This document shows, one piece after another, positions 19,062 to 28,699 of a stretch of DNA of 64,000 nt. How positions within the stretch are numbered: the stretch's first letter is position 1; every line of letters begins with the position of its first letter. This DNA comes from Sulfurovum sp. (lineage in GTDB: Bacteria; Campylobacterota; Campylobacteria; Campylobacterales; Sulfurovaceae), in NCBI GenBank assembly GCA_030826885.1, contig JAUUDF010000048.1:1-64000 (forward strand), in the 5' to 3' direction. The notes beneath the pieces are model-generated. The model was not told the origin of the DNA, ran no database searches, and was given only the letters and a program-made list of their open reading frames with translations. The position numbers were made by a program, and so were the translations under genes.

Positions 19062-19361
19062 TTACTGTTCCTGCGTTTTCATATCCATTAACTCTAAAAG
19101 CAATGCTTCTGCTTCCTCCTCGTCGATCTCGTCTCTTTTGATCTCCTCCACAATAGCAAAGCATTCTGTTCTCATTTCACGCATCTCTTCAAGATCTTCC
19201 TTTTGCTCTTTGCTTGCATTTTTGGCTTTGTCTATCGCCGCAAACAGCTCATCGATGGCTACTTCAAGATCCGGAATAATCTCCAGTTCTAAAAGGTTTT
19301 TTAATTTGTCTGCTGATGTCATGGGATTTCCTAATGTTAATATTATACGTATTGTACCCAA
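19062..19361 (-). CDS. Small acidic coiled-coil hypothetical protein
   Basis: 99 aa, Glu/Lys/Leu-rich helical composition; ATG start. Confidence 0.5.
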   Translation of the reverse strand: MGTIRIILTLGNPMTSADKLKNLLELEIIPDLEVAIDELFAAIDKAKNASKEQKEDLEEMREMRTECFAIVEEIKRDEIDEEEAEALLLELMDMKTQEQ

Positions 19362-19491
19362 ATATCAAAATAAATTTATCTCTTTGACGAATCAAGCAAC
19401 ACATACATCACAACACCAAAACCCTGCCAATTATTTTATAATACTGAACCACTATGGGCTAAAAACTCACAGTGGTTAGGCTTTTATATTT

Positions 19492-21507
19492 TTAGAACAA
19501 ATAGTTCAATTCAAACTTTACATTTCTTCCCTGTGATGCATAGTCTAAGTGCTGCCAGCCATAAGAGAGGTGGTCATAGTACTCTTTGTCAAACAGGTTC
19601 TCTACAGCCAATGATACTCTTATATCATTCTCATACGTAAAATTGGCCCTAAAGTTCATGATCGTATACCCCGGTGTCTCATTTTCACCAATTCCAATCC
19701 TGTCCTGACGCATAGCACTGACTGCAGAAAGTTCCAAGTTCGAATATAGGCTATCCCACTCTTTTTCATAATTGATACCATAGCGTACTTTAGCAGGAGG
19801 TATGCCATTAAGCGGACTGTTTTCTGTTTCATCTTCACCTCTTGTATAAGAGCCTGAGAAGAAAAGACTCCACGCATCATTGAGAAAATATTTAGCATCG
19901 AATTCGGCGCCGTATAATTTTGCATCAGCTATATTCTGATACTGGTAGATCTGCTGTGGAACAGGATCACCCGGGTTTGTCAGTATTTTTCTGATCAGGT
20001 CATCCACCATATTGTAGTAGAGCGATACAGACAGGCGGTAATTATCGCCCTTGGTACGCGCACCTATATCGAAGTTTAGGCTTGTTTCAGGATTTAGGTC
20101 AGGGTTTCCTTTGTCCTGTGCCGGTCCGTCATGCGGGCCAAAAAAGTACCGCTCGATCAGTGTAGGCGCCCTGAATGCGCGACCGGCATTGGCATAGATA
20201 TTGGTTGCTTCATCGATCTTATAGACCACTCCCAGTTCCCCGCTCAACTGCGAATCCCTGTCAGGCTGCGGCTCTATGATGAAAAACGGCGCCGGAGCAC
20301 CGTCGGTTTTTGCCTCCACAGAGTCATAACGCAATCCTCCGGTCATAGATAACTGGTCATTCAATGCCAGCTCATCCTGCACGAATACACCGATACCCGT
20401 ACGTGAAGAGGGTGAGATGACAGGCACATCGTCAAACTTTGCAATGACAGGAGGGAAGCCGTCCATCGCCCTGCTTGAGGTAAGATCCTCGTCAAAGAGG
20501 TCAAACCCGGCAGTCACCCTGTGCATCTCATCAGGCTTCAATACCCACTGTCCTCGAAGCGATTTGGTCTCTTTGTCCACACGTATGTCCACCAGTTTGC
20601 TTGCATCGGGCTGGCGGATACGGTGTCTGTTATGCTCCTGCCACCCGGCAAGAAGTTCAAATCCTCTGAGAAGTCCATCCTCTGATCTGTAGCTTAGTTT
20701 CGCATCGGCTTTCGTATGCTTCTCATCTTTGTAGTAATCCGCGGCAAACGACCTTGGCGCCGTGATGCCGATATCCGCTTTTGTCTGCCAAAGGCTGATT
20801 GAGCTTTTCCAGTTACCCGATGTATAGTCACCGCCTCCCCAGATGGTATAGCCGTCATAAAAACTGTACTTCACCTCTTCTTCGGGAGATTCTATATTGT
20901 CTGTTTTTCGGTTCACGCCTCCGATATAGAAGTTCAGGTTATCTTGACTTGCATTGATCTGGGCTTTTTGGGATTTGGCGTTGTTGTTGCTTTCGTATCC
21001 AAGCCCCAGCTCACCGCTGATAGAGATCGTGTCACTCTTGGACTTTGGCGCTTTTTTGGTAATGATATTCACCACACCTCCGATCGCACCTGCACCATAG
21101 AGGACGGATCCGGATCCCTCCACCACCTCTACACGTTCGATCTGTGCGGGATCGACAGAGAGGATATGATTCCCTCCCGGCCTCTCATCTGAGAGTCTCA
21201 CACCATCGACCAGGATCAAAACCTGTTCATCAGAAAGCCCTCGTACGACAGGCATGACCGATCCACCTGCTGTTTTGGCATCTACGCCACTCGTATGTGC
21301 AAAAAGTGCTGCGGTTGTTGTGATACCCTTTTCCATGATCTCTTCAGAAGTGATTACGTCGACTGAGACCGGTGCTTCCTGCGCTTTAAGCTCAGGGTTT
21401 TGCGTAGCAGTTACCGTAAGCTCATCTAAGTTGATTGCTTCATCCGCATGTACTGCTGTTATGCAGTGTGCTAAAAATACAGAACTGACTATTCCTATTT
21501 TTTTCAT
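19492..21507 (-). CDS. TonB-dependent outer-membrane receptor
   Basis: TonB box/plug (LDELTVTATQNPELKAQEAPVSVDVITSEEI), VLYGAGAIGGVVNIITKK, C-terminal barrel ending FELNYLF. Confidence 0.9.
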   Translation of the reverse strand: MKKIGIVSSVFLAHCITAVHADEAINLDELTVTATQNPELKAQEAPVSVDVITSEEIMEKGITTTAALFAHTSGVDAKTAGGSVMPVVRGLSDEQVLILVDGVRLSDERPGGNHILSVDPAQIERVEVVEGSGSVLYGAGAIGGVVNIITKKAPKSKSDTISISGELGLGYESNNNAKSQKAQINASQDNLNFYIGGVNRKTDNIESPEEEVKYSFYDGYTIWGGGDYTSGNWKSSISLWQTKADIGITAPRSFAADYYKDEKHTKADAKLSYRSEDGLLRGFELLAGWQEHNRHRIRQPDASKLVDIRVDKETKSLRGQWVLKPDEMHRVTAGFDLFDEDLTSSRAMDGFPPVIAKFDDVPVISPSSRTGIGVFVQDELALNDQLSMTGGLRYDSVEAKTDGAPAPFFIIEPQPDRDSQLSGELGVVYKIDEATNIYANAGRAFRAPTLIERYFFGPHDGPAQDKGNPDLNPETSLNFDIGARTKGDNYRLSVSLYYNMVDDLIRKILTNPGDPVPQQIYQYQNIADAKLYGAEFDAKYFLNDAWSLFFSGSYTRGEDETENSPLNGIPPAKVRYGINYEKEWDSLYSNLELSAVSAMRQDRIGIGENETPGYTIMNFRANFTYENDIRVSLAVENLFDKEYYDHLSYGWQHLDYASQGRNVKFELNYLF

Positions 21508-21561
21508 AATTATCCTTAATGATATTTTTTATATTTATTTTAGTTTTAAAATTGTAAATGG

Positions 21562-21915
21562 TTATGAAAAAAAGTATGGGGGAGCAGCAGTATGGTAGCC
21601 CAGGGGTAATCTATCCACATCAAATACTGACATCCCTTCAAAGTTAATGGCTTTTCTATCTGGTATCTGGGTAAGGTCATAAGAGGCATTTACGATCCTC
21701 TTCTCTTCAACCTCACCTACCTCAATAGCGATACTCTCATCGAATAGTATAAAGCTTGTTTCATGATGGGTAGCACCAAGTGTTTTGGCTGCTTTACAGA
21801 CCTGACATTCACTTAACCCTTCTATGAAATGATGTTTGGAGTGTATCGTAGTAGTTTGATAGGCAAACAAGAAGAGTGCAAGTAGAACAAATCTAAATAT
21901 AATATTACTGTTCAC
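21562..21915 (-). CDS. Small exported protein upstream of the TonB receptor
   Basis: Signal-like N-terminus, CQVCKAAK motif, His residues, C-terminal TAAPPYFFS; same strand as the TonB gene. Confidence 0.5.
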   Translation of the reverse strand: MNSNIIFRFVLLALFLFAYQTTTIHSKHHFIEGLSECQVCKAAKTLGATHHETSFILFDESIAIEVGEVEEKRIVNASYDLTQIPDRKAINFEGMSVFDVDRLPLGYHTAAPPYFFS

Positions 21916-21958
21916 TATTGCACCTCTCCTCTTTTTTTACGTGTTTTGTAAAACGGTA

Positions 21959-23077
21959 TTAAGCACCCGTACTACAGGCACTTACACCCGGAGGTGTCGT
22001 AGGCTGGATCGCCTGGTTGTCTACGCCGCCTTCTGCGTTCACTTTGTCAATGAATCCGAGCAGGTCGGTTGCTGCCGCCTGGTAACGTTTTGCTGTTTCG
22101 GAATCAGGCTTATGGTAGGTGACAGGCATACCAGTATCTCCGCCCACTCTGATTTCAGGCTCTATCGGGATACGTGCGATCACATGCGTATCATACTCTT
22201 TGGCTACCGGTTCTGTCGTTCCCATACCGAAGATATCTGATTCTGTATGACAGGAAGGGCAGATAAATCCACTCATATTCTCTATGATGCCCGCAGTAGG
22301 GATATGCAGTTTCTGGAACATGTCGAGAGAACGTCTGCTGTCATCCAAAGAGACTTCCTGGGGTGTTGTAACCGTAACACCTGCTGTCACCGGAACTGAC
22401 TGCGCCAGTGTAAGCTGCGCATCACCCGTTCCCGGAGGCATGTCGATAACCAGTACATCCAGCTCAGACCAAAGGATATCTCTGAGGAACTGCTCGATCG
22501 CTTTCATGATCATCGCACCTCTCCAGATCAGTGACTGACCCGGCTCCATCAGCGATCCCATAGACATCACTTCCACACCGTATGCTTTCAGAGGCAATAC
22601 TTTATTCCCCTGGATTTCAGGTTTTTGATCTTCTACACCCATCATACGAGGGATGTTCGGGCCATAGATATCGGCATCGAGCAGTCCCACTTTTTTACCC
22701 TGCATTGCCATTGCAATGGCAAGGTTGACAGAAGTCGTCGATTTACCAACCCCTCCTTTACCCGAAGAGACCATTACAAAGTTCTTCACATGCGGCGCTA
22801 TGTTCTTGCCGCTCATGGAATTGCTCATCTGTTTTGGCGGCTGTGGCGCTTTAATGGTAATGTTTATATTTTCAAAGCCTGCTTTTTTAAGCTCCGTGGT
22901 CGCTTCGTCTGTCAACTGTGCTTTGACCTCATCTGCAGAAGAGGTGATGTCGATTGTCAAAGCAACGTTCTTCCCCTCCACGACAATATCTTTAACAAAT
23001 CCGAAGGTTACGATATCTTTCGTAAACCCCGGATAGGTTACATGTTTCAATGCTTCAAGTACATTTTCTTGTGTCAT
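21959..23077 (-). CDS. mrp: Mrp/ApbC-family iron-sulfur cluster carrier ATPase
   Basis: VSSGKGGVGKSTTSVNLA, GLLDADIYGPNIPRMMG, VIDMPPGTGDAQLTLAQ, ENMSGFICPSC. Start at MTQENVLEAL. Confidence 0.93.
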   Translation of the reverse strand: MTQENVLEALKHVTYPGFTKDIVTFGFVKDIVVEGKNVALTIDITSSADEVKAQLTDEATTELKKAGFENINITIKAPQPPKQMSNSMSGKNIAPHVKNFVMVSSGKGGVGKSTTSVNLAIAMAMQGKKVGLLDADIYGPNIPRMMGVEDQKPEIQGNKVLPLKAYGVEVMSMGSLMEPGQSLIWRGAMIMKAIEQFLRDILWSELDVLVIDMPPGTGDAQLTLAQSVPVTAGVTVTTPQEVSLDDSRRSLDMFQKLHIPTAGIIENMSGFICPSCHTESDIFGMGTTEPVAKEYDTHVIARIPIEPEIRVGGDTGMPVTYHKPDSETAKRYQAAATDLLGFIDKVNAEGGVDNQAIQPTTPPGVSACSTGA

Positions 23078-23302
23078 CTGATGACTCCTGAATAAAATTT
23101 TGATACCTGAGTTATACCACTGCAATCTTAAATGAGGTTTAAATTCGCCTTTATTCAGATAAACTTTATCTTATTTATTTTTGGCTTAACTCCTAAACCA
23201 AACATCTTTACTGTGTACAAGAGAAACGTTTAAAGAAAAAATCAAGCAAAGCTCTGTATAATCCGTTACAATTCGATACAAATATTATGATAAAGGGGTA
23301 TC

Positions 23303-24442
23303 TTGTCACAGGCAACACTGATACTTTTGGGAGCAGGAAGCTCCTCCCGGTTTGAAACTTCGGTAAAGAAGCAGTGGCTCTACAGCGGAGATATACCATT
23401 ATGGCTGCAGGTCGCACAGCACTTTGAACAAACCGGCTATTTTGACAACATCATTGTGGTCTCTTCTTCCGAAGAGATACACCATATGAAACACTTTGCA
23501 GACTATACCTTTGTAACAGGCGGTGCAAGCAGACAGGAGTCACTCAATAATGCGCTTCAAATAGTGACAACCGAGTATGTCATGGTCAGCGATATTGCCC
23601 GATGCTGCGTTCCTGCAGAGATGATCAAACGCATTCTTGATGCCAGAGAAAAAGCGGCATGCATTGTCCCTGTTCTCCCTGTAAACGATACACTCTATAT
23701 GGATGGCAGTCCCATCGATAGAGAGCAGGTCAAGATCATCCAGACACCGCAGCTCAGTCACACACCAACACTTAAAAAGGCACTCTCGACGAAGACACTC
23801 TTTACTGATGAGAGTTCTGCCATTGCCGCACTGGGACACAAAGTTATATTTGTCGAAGGCTCCCCGCTTGCACACAAACTCACACGCATTGATGACCTGG
23901 ATAAACTCCCCTGCATCAACGAACCCTCCTTACAAACCCTAACAGGATTTGGCATCGACATACACCCTTTTGAAGAGGGAAAACCGATGAAACTCTGCGG
24001 TGTCACCATCGATGTCGATTACGGTTTCAAAGCACACAGTGACGGTGATGTCGCCATTCATGCACTCATCGATGCCTTGCTGGGCGCCGCCGGCATGGGT
24101 GACATAGGAGAGCTCTATCCAGATACCGAAGCAACCTATGCAGGTGCCAATTCGGCCAAATTGCTTGAAGATACCCTCAGACGCATCCGGGCTTTCGGTC
24201 TGGAGGTCGGTAATATCGACATGACCATCCTTGCACAGGCTCCCAAACTTCTGCCCTACAAAGAGCAGATGCGCAACAGGCTTGCTTCACTACTTGAGAT
24301 CCCTTCGCACAGAGTCAACATCAAAGCCACCACTGCCGAAAAACTCGGCTTTGTCGGACGAAAAGAGGGGGTCACGGTGCATGCTGTAGCGACCCTGAAT
24401 TACTTTAACTGGAAAAAATCACTCAATGGAAAACTATCATGA
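23303..24442 (+). CDS. ispDF: Bifunctional IspD/IspF (MEP pathway)
   Basis: IspD half (LLGAGSSSRF), IspF half (GFGIDIHPFEEGKPMKLCGV, HSDGDVAIHALIDALLGA, TTAEKLGFVGRKEGV). Start may be TTG. Confidence 0.93.
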   Translation: MSQATLILLGAGSSSRFETSVKKQWLYSGDIPLWLQVAQHFEQTGYFDNIIVVSSSEEIHHMKHFADYTFVTGGASRQESLNNALQIVTTEYVMVSDIARCCVPAEMIKRILDAREKAACIVPVLPVNDTLYMDGSPIDREQVKIIQTPQLSHTPTLKKALSTKTLFTDESSAIAALGHKVIFVEGSPLAHKLTRIDDLDKLPCINEPSLQTLTGFGIDIHPFEEGKPMKLCGVTIDVDYGFKAHSDGDVAIHALIDALLGAAGMGDIGELYPDTEATYAGANSAKLLEDTLRRIRAFGLEVGNIDMTILAQAPKLLPYKEQMRNRLASLLEIPSHRVNIKATTAEKLGFVGRKEGVTVHAVATLNYFNWKKSLNGKLS

Positions 24443-25320
24443 AAATCATCATTGTAGAAAATGAACTCTATCTAGCACAAAGTATTGCTGCCAAACTTAC
24501 AGAGAACGGATTTGAAACGGAGATTTACAGCTCTATTAAAGAAGCGATGCAGAGCAACGGTGACGTCTATCTGATCTCAACCAACCTGCCGGGACAAAAT
24601 GTTGCACCGCTCATTACCCAGTTCAGTGACAAGATCATCATTTTGATGGTCAGCTACATCAACAACGACACAGTAGGGGAACCTCTTAAACTCGGCGCAA
24701 AAGACTATATTGTCAAGCCATTCATGATCGAAGAGCTTCTACGGAAGATCGAGCACTATCAGGAGTATCAGGATCTCAAAAAACACACCAGACTCTACCA
24801 GGAGTACATGGAAAACCTCCTGCAGGAGATAGAGACCGATTTCGACATCGATACTCTCAGCACACCACTGGTCATTCAGACAAACTATCAGAGACTCGTC
24901 GACAAGATCGTCTTCGAATACGCCCATAAAAAAGACAGGCTCATGACCTTTATCCCTCTGGGACATCCGGAGTGGAAAAGCAAACTCGAAAAGAGTTCAA
25001 GCAAATCACTTCTCTATATTACCGAGATACACACACTCAAAAAAACAGACCGAGAGTACCTGCTTGATGCCATTAAAACACGTGATTTCATTCTATGTAC
25101 CACCGGAGAATTCGAGTCACCCTATGAGACAATCACACTTAATACAGACTCCAAACTCTATGACCAGAACGAGATCCTTACCATCGACGACTATGTCAAA
25201 TTCATTGTCAACTCTTTCCAGTACAAATTCCCCGATACGGAACTGAGCAAAAAACTCGGCATCTCACGTAAAAGTCTCTGGGAAAAACGGAAGAAGTACG
25301 GTCTTTTCAAGAAGAAATAG
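24439..25320 (+). CDS. Response regulator with C-terminal Fis-type HTH
   Basis: REC domain (IIVENELYLAQSIAAKL...LGAKDYIVKPFMIEEL) and HTH (ELSKKLGISRKSLWEKRKKYGL); adjacent to ispDF. Confidence 0.85.
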   Translation: MKIIIVENELYLAQSIAAKLTENGFETEIYSSIKEAMQSNGDVYLISTNLPGQNVAPLITQFSDKIIILMVSYINNDTVGEPLKLGAKDYIVKPFMIEELLRKIEHYQEYQDLKKHTRLYQEYMENLLQEIETDFDIDTLSTPLVIQTNYQRLVDKIVFEYAHKKDRLMTFIPLGHPEWKSKLEKSSSKSLLYITEIHTLKKTDREYLLDAIKTRDFILCTTGEFESPYETITLNTDSKLYDQNEILTIDDYVKFIVNSFQYKFPDTELSKKLGISRKSLWEKRKKYGLFKKK

Positions 25321-25335
25321 CCCCAAAGGAAGTCT

Positions 25336-26517
25336 ATGTCTACACATAAAACACTCTACATCGATACCGAGGCACTCTCCACCCTTGCACTGGTACAGGC
25401 AGGGCTCATTGCTCCCGTAACTGGCCTCATGAATGAATCTGAGGCAAGAGAGGTCGACCGGACACAAATGTACAAAGGGGTTCCTTTTCCTTTTGCATTT
25501 GTCCTTGCTCCCAAAGGTGAGAAAAACAGAAAAGTGCTTGAATCTCTCCAAAAAGGAGAAACGGTCTATCTGCTCAACGAAGACAAAAAAGTGGGTGAAC
25601 TGACTGTGGAAGAGACATTTCACATCGACCCGAAACAGCGTCTGTATAATATATACGGCACCTCCGATCCTTCCCACCCTGGTGTCAAAAATACCATATC
25701 CAGGCTGGGAGAAATAGCCGTTTCTGGTCCCTATAGGGTCGAATATCCGCTCATCGAAGACAACATCAACCGTATAAACCAGATGATCACCCGTACCGGC
25801 GCAAAATTCGTCACCTCCATGATGATCGCTGCCAATCCGCTCAACCGTGCCCATGAACGAATGATCAGACAGGCGATCAGCGATGCCGATCTGCTGGTCA
25901 TTTTCCTTCGAAAACCTTTCACCAACGAAGGACTGCGATACGACATCCGCTACAATGCGCTCAACCGTTTCATTGACAACTTCATTCCGCGAAACAAAGT
26001 CATTATCATTCCGTTTGAGAATACTTACATCTTCGCGGGCTACAATGAACTCATTCTCGATGCACTTCTAGCGAAGAACTACGGATGTCATCAGCTTGTC
26101 GTCGGCAAGAACCATGGCGGTCTGGGGCTCTACTATGACCAGAACCGTCTCAACTCCGTCTTCGACCATTGCAAAGATATTGACATTCACATCAAAACAG
26201 TCGATGAATATGTCTACTGCGATACCTGTAAAACGCTTGTGAGTACCCAAACCTGCCCACATGGACAGCATCACCATGTCCACTACCACAGCGAGTCGAT
26301 CATGAAGCTGATCCAGAGCGGTCTCATGCCGCCGCCAATTCTGGTACGCAAAGAGGTTTCGGCGAGCATTCTCGCCTCACTCTTTCCCGACCGTTTCGAG
26401 AACCTGCAGCAGATGCACTACTCTCTGATGCCCGGTTCCGGACTGCTTGAGCAGCAGAGCGAGGAGCAGTTCTACCTCAAACTCGTCGAACTCTATCAAA
26501 CCTCATCACTGACATAG
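25336..26517 (+). CDS. sat: Sulfate adenylyltransferase
   Basis: ATP-sulfurylase pattern (QMITRTGAKFVTSMMIAANPLNRAHERMIRQA; LVVGKNHGGLGLYY; CDTCKTLVSTQTCPH). Confidence 0.85.
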   Translation: MSTHKTLYIDTEALSTLALVQAGLIAPVTGLMNESEAREVDRTQMYKGVPFPFAFVLAPKGEKNRKVLESLQKGETVYLLNEDKKVGELTVEETFHIDPKQRLYNIYGTSDPSHPGVKNTISRLGEIAVSGPYRVEYPLIEDNINRINQMITRTGAKFVTSMMIAANPLNRAHERMIRQAISDADLLVIFLRKPFTNEGLRYDIRYNALNRFIDNFIPRNKVIIIPFENTYIFAGYNELILDALLAKNYGCHQLVVGKNHGGLGLYYDQNRLNSVFDHCKDIDIHIKTVDEYVYCDTCKTLVSTQTCPHGQHHHVHYHSESIMKLIQSGLMPPPILVRKEVSASILASLFPDRFENLQQMHYSLMPGSGLLEQQSEEQFYLKLVELYQTSSLT

Positions 26518-26525
26518 GAGCCTGC

Positions 26526-27005
26526 ATGCAAGATATATTCGTCACACTTTTTGGCATCGGAAAACAGAAGCATGCTTCTCTTATGGCATCTGCACTGGCG
26601 CTCCCACTGGCCTTTTTGATACTGCGCTATTTTGGTATGGAAACACTCTTTATGGTCACTCTCGCAGTGAGTATCATCGGGGTATTTGAAGCCAACAAGT
26701 ATCTTTCGCAAACAAATATAGATAAAGAGGAGGTCGTCATCGACGATGTGGCAGGCACCTTCATGAGCATTATGATCATTCTGCCCACCGCTACGGCGCT
26801 TCCTTTCTCTTACGCACCAATCGCAGGCATGGTACTTGCCTTTTTGACATACACTCTCTTTGCCCTCTGGAAACCCTCAACTATCGGATGGATGTACCGT
26901 GAGCTTCGTGGCGGTCTGGGAATCATCCTCAGCAGCATACTTGCCGGTATCGCAGGCGGTTTGCTGGGTGTCGTCATTCTGATGAGCATAGGCAAACTCC
27001 TCTAA
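26526..27005 (+). CDS. pgpA: Phosphatidylglycerophosphatase A
   Basis: EEVVIDDVAGTF motif, multiple TM helices, conserved position after sat. Confidence 0.8.
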   Translation: MQDIFVTLFGIGKQKHASLMASALALPLAFLILRYFGMETLFMVTLAVSIIGVFEANKYLSQTNIDKEEVVIDDVAGTFMSIMIILPTATALPFSYAPIAGMVLAFLTYTLFALWKPSTIGWMYRELRGGLGIILSSILAGIAGGLLGVVILMSIGKLL

Positions 27006-27284
27006 CACCTCTTCGTCTTTTACATTTGAGCTCTTTTGAAAGGCACTGGGTCTTGCCCTGTGTGAAAATTTGACGATCGCCGCACTCAGTACGGCACCTC
27101 CGGGAACAATCCACACCATGCCAAGCCCTGCCATTTTGCAAATATCGGCTACCTGTGCACCCGCTTTGCGGTACTCCCTTCGCCATAAAAGGAGTGGGAT
27201 CTCTTTCGTCTCCCGCCACTCTACCGCCATCCCTCTGCCGATAAAACGGACAAATACGCGGAAACTGCGAAAGCGTCGCCTCAT
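26877..27284 (-). CDS. Small protein upstream-coupled to none, downstream of DUF3482 GTPase; possibly LETM1-like
   Basis: MRRRFRSFRVFVRFIGRGMAVEWRETKEIPLLLWRREYRKAGAQVADICKMAGLGMVWIVPGGAVLSAAIVKFSHRARPSAF; ATG overlaps the GTPase stop; the ORF tail runs antisense into pgpA. Confidence 0.5.
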   Translation of the reverse strand: MRRRFRSFRVFVRFIGRGMAVEWRETKEIPLLLWRREYRKAGAQVADICKMAGLGMVWIVPGGAVLSAAIVKFSHRARPSAFQKSSNVKDEEVLEEFAYAHQNDDTQQTACDTGKYAAEDDSQTATKLTVHPSDS

Positions 27285-28699
27285 AGCTCTTCCATAAGCT
27301 TTTTCAGTATCTTCTCTATCAGCGCCTCATAGGATTTGAGCATTTCATCGTCCATCCCTTTACCGGAACGCCACTGTTTATGGTACTTTTCAAGTGATTT
27401 TTGCACCTTCTCATCCAGCCATCGCTCTTTGAAAGTGCTGTCCATCGCTATGGTAAGGGAATCACGTTTGGCATGGGAGCGTGCTGCAACCATCACTGTA
27501 TAGTAGAGTATGCGTCCAAGCAGAATATAGGGAAAATTGCGGTTCTGCATAGGGCCCATCTCCAGATAACGCTTCCCCAGACGTTTGCCCAGCAACTTGA
27601 CCTCGGAGAGTTCATCAAATGCTACATACGCCCCTACACCGCCGACCACCGCACCTATGGCTCCGCCAAGCAGAAAGGTCGCCCCTCCAAAAAGCAGGTC
27701 GACTCCTGCACCGGTAACAGCACCGGTTGTCGCGCCGCTAATGAGCAGTTCCTTTCGTGTCAATCCAAAAACCGAAGCACTCTCCTCAGAAAAAAGATCC
27801 ATCTGCTCAAACCCCATAGGAGTGATCTCTGCATGAAGATGTTCATGGTGCCATATGCGTTCTATCTCTGCCTGCGTTGTGCGCTCTTCTGTACGAAGAT
27901 AGGCTTTATAACGCTCTTTCAGACGCGCTTTGTCATCTTCATTTGCATTCTCCGATGCAAGTGCCAAACGCTCAACATGGCTGAGTGCCTGATGCATCAG
28001 CCGGGTAATGGCAGCAGCGCTTCGCTCCAGCATCTGCTCACGATAGTGCAGAAAGAATTCGATGGATGCCTTCACCTGTACTGTCCACTCTTCTCTTAGT
28101 TGCGCCATACTTTCAAGTATGGCGATCTGCTGATGCATATCGGTTTGCATCGGGTTATAGGTACGGATAATCTGAAAATAGCCGCCAAGTGCGCGTTTCC
28201 ATTCCGCCGAATAGTCCTCTTTGTCAATATGATTTATCAGCGCCATCGAAGGCTGGCCCGTCCAGCGAAGGATCTCCATCTCCGCCTCGCACTCCTCTCC
28301 GTAAGGCTTGGAAGCATCGACTACGTAGATGATTCCCGCCCCCTCCATAATGGGTGTAAGCAGTTCCACTTCATCATGAAACCTTGAGTCGTCTCTGTGT
28401 GTGTTTAGAAATGCCTGCACTACCTCATGACGTCTGTCAGCACTCACATCATGCGACTTCAACCAAGCCAGTACTTGACGTGCACGCTGAAATCCTGGAG
28501 TGTCGTACAGTTCGTAGATGATCTTCCCGTCCACTTTCAACGGATAGCTCTGCCGTCTGTATGTCGTACCCGGTATATTCGAGACCGCGATGGAGTCATC
28601 CATCGCCAAAGATGAGACAATGGCACTTTTGCCTTTATTGGGGTGTCCTACGACGGCAAATACGGGGTGTTTGGTCTCTGTCTGTTTCATGTTATCCAT
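27281..28699 (-). CDS. GTPase with DUF3482-like C-terminal region
   Basis: FAVVGHPNKGKSAIVSSLA (G1), ELYDTPGFQRA (G3), LINHIDKEDY (G4-like); Gly-rich membrane segment; pairs with DUF2868 gene. Confidence 0.8.
   Translation of the reverse strand: MDNMKQTETKHPVFAVVGHPNKGKSAIVSSLAMDDSIAVSNIPGTTYRRQSYPLKVDGKIIYELYDTPGFQRARQVLAWLKSHDVSADRRHEVVQAFLNTHRDDSRFHDEVELLTPIMEGAGIIYVVDASKPYGEECEAEMEILRWTGQPSMALINHIDKEDYSAEWKRALGGYFQIIRTYNPMQTDMHQQIAILESMAQLREEWTVQVKASIEFFLHYREQMLERSAAAITRLMHQALSHVERLALASENANEDDKARLKERYKAYLRTEERTTQAEIERIWHHEHLHAEITPMGFEQMDLFSEESASVFGLTRKELLISGATTGAVTGAGVDLLFGGATFLLGGAIGAVVGGVGAYVAFDELSEVKLLGKRLGKRYLEMGPMQNRNFPYILLGRILYYTVMVAARSHAKRDSLTIAMDSTFKERWLDEKVQKSLEKYHKQWRSGKGMDDEMLKSYEALIEKILKKLMEEL

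Noticed and set aside
19448-19488. Terminator after the TonB receptor gene
   Set aside because: AACCACT...AGTGGTT inverted repeat exists but the loop is long and no T tract follows on the minus strand; evidence too weak to list.
27401-28099. 232-aa plus-strand ORF opposite the DUF3482 GTPase
   Set aside because: Antisense shadow; the minus-strand frame carries GTPase motifs.
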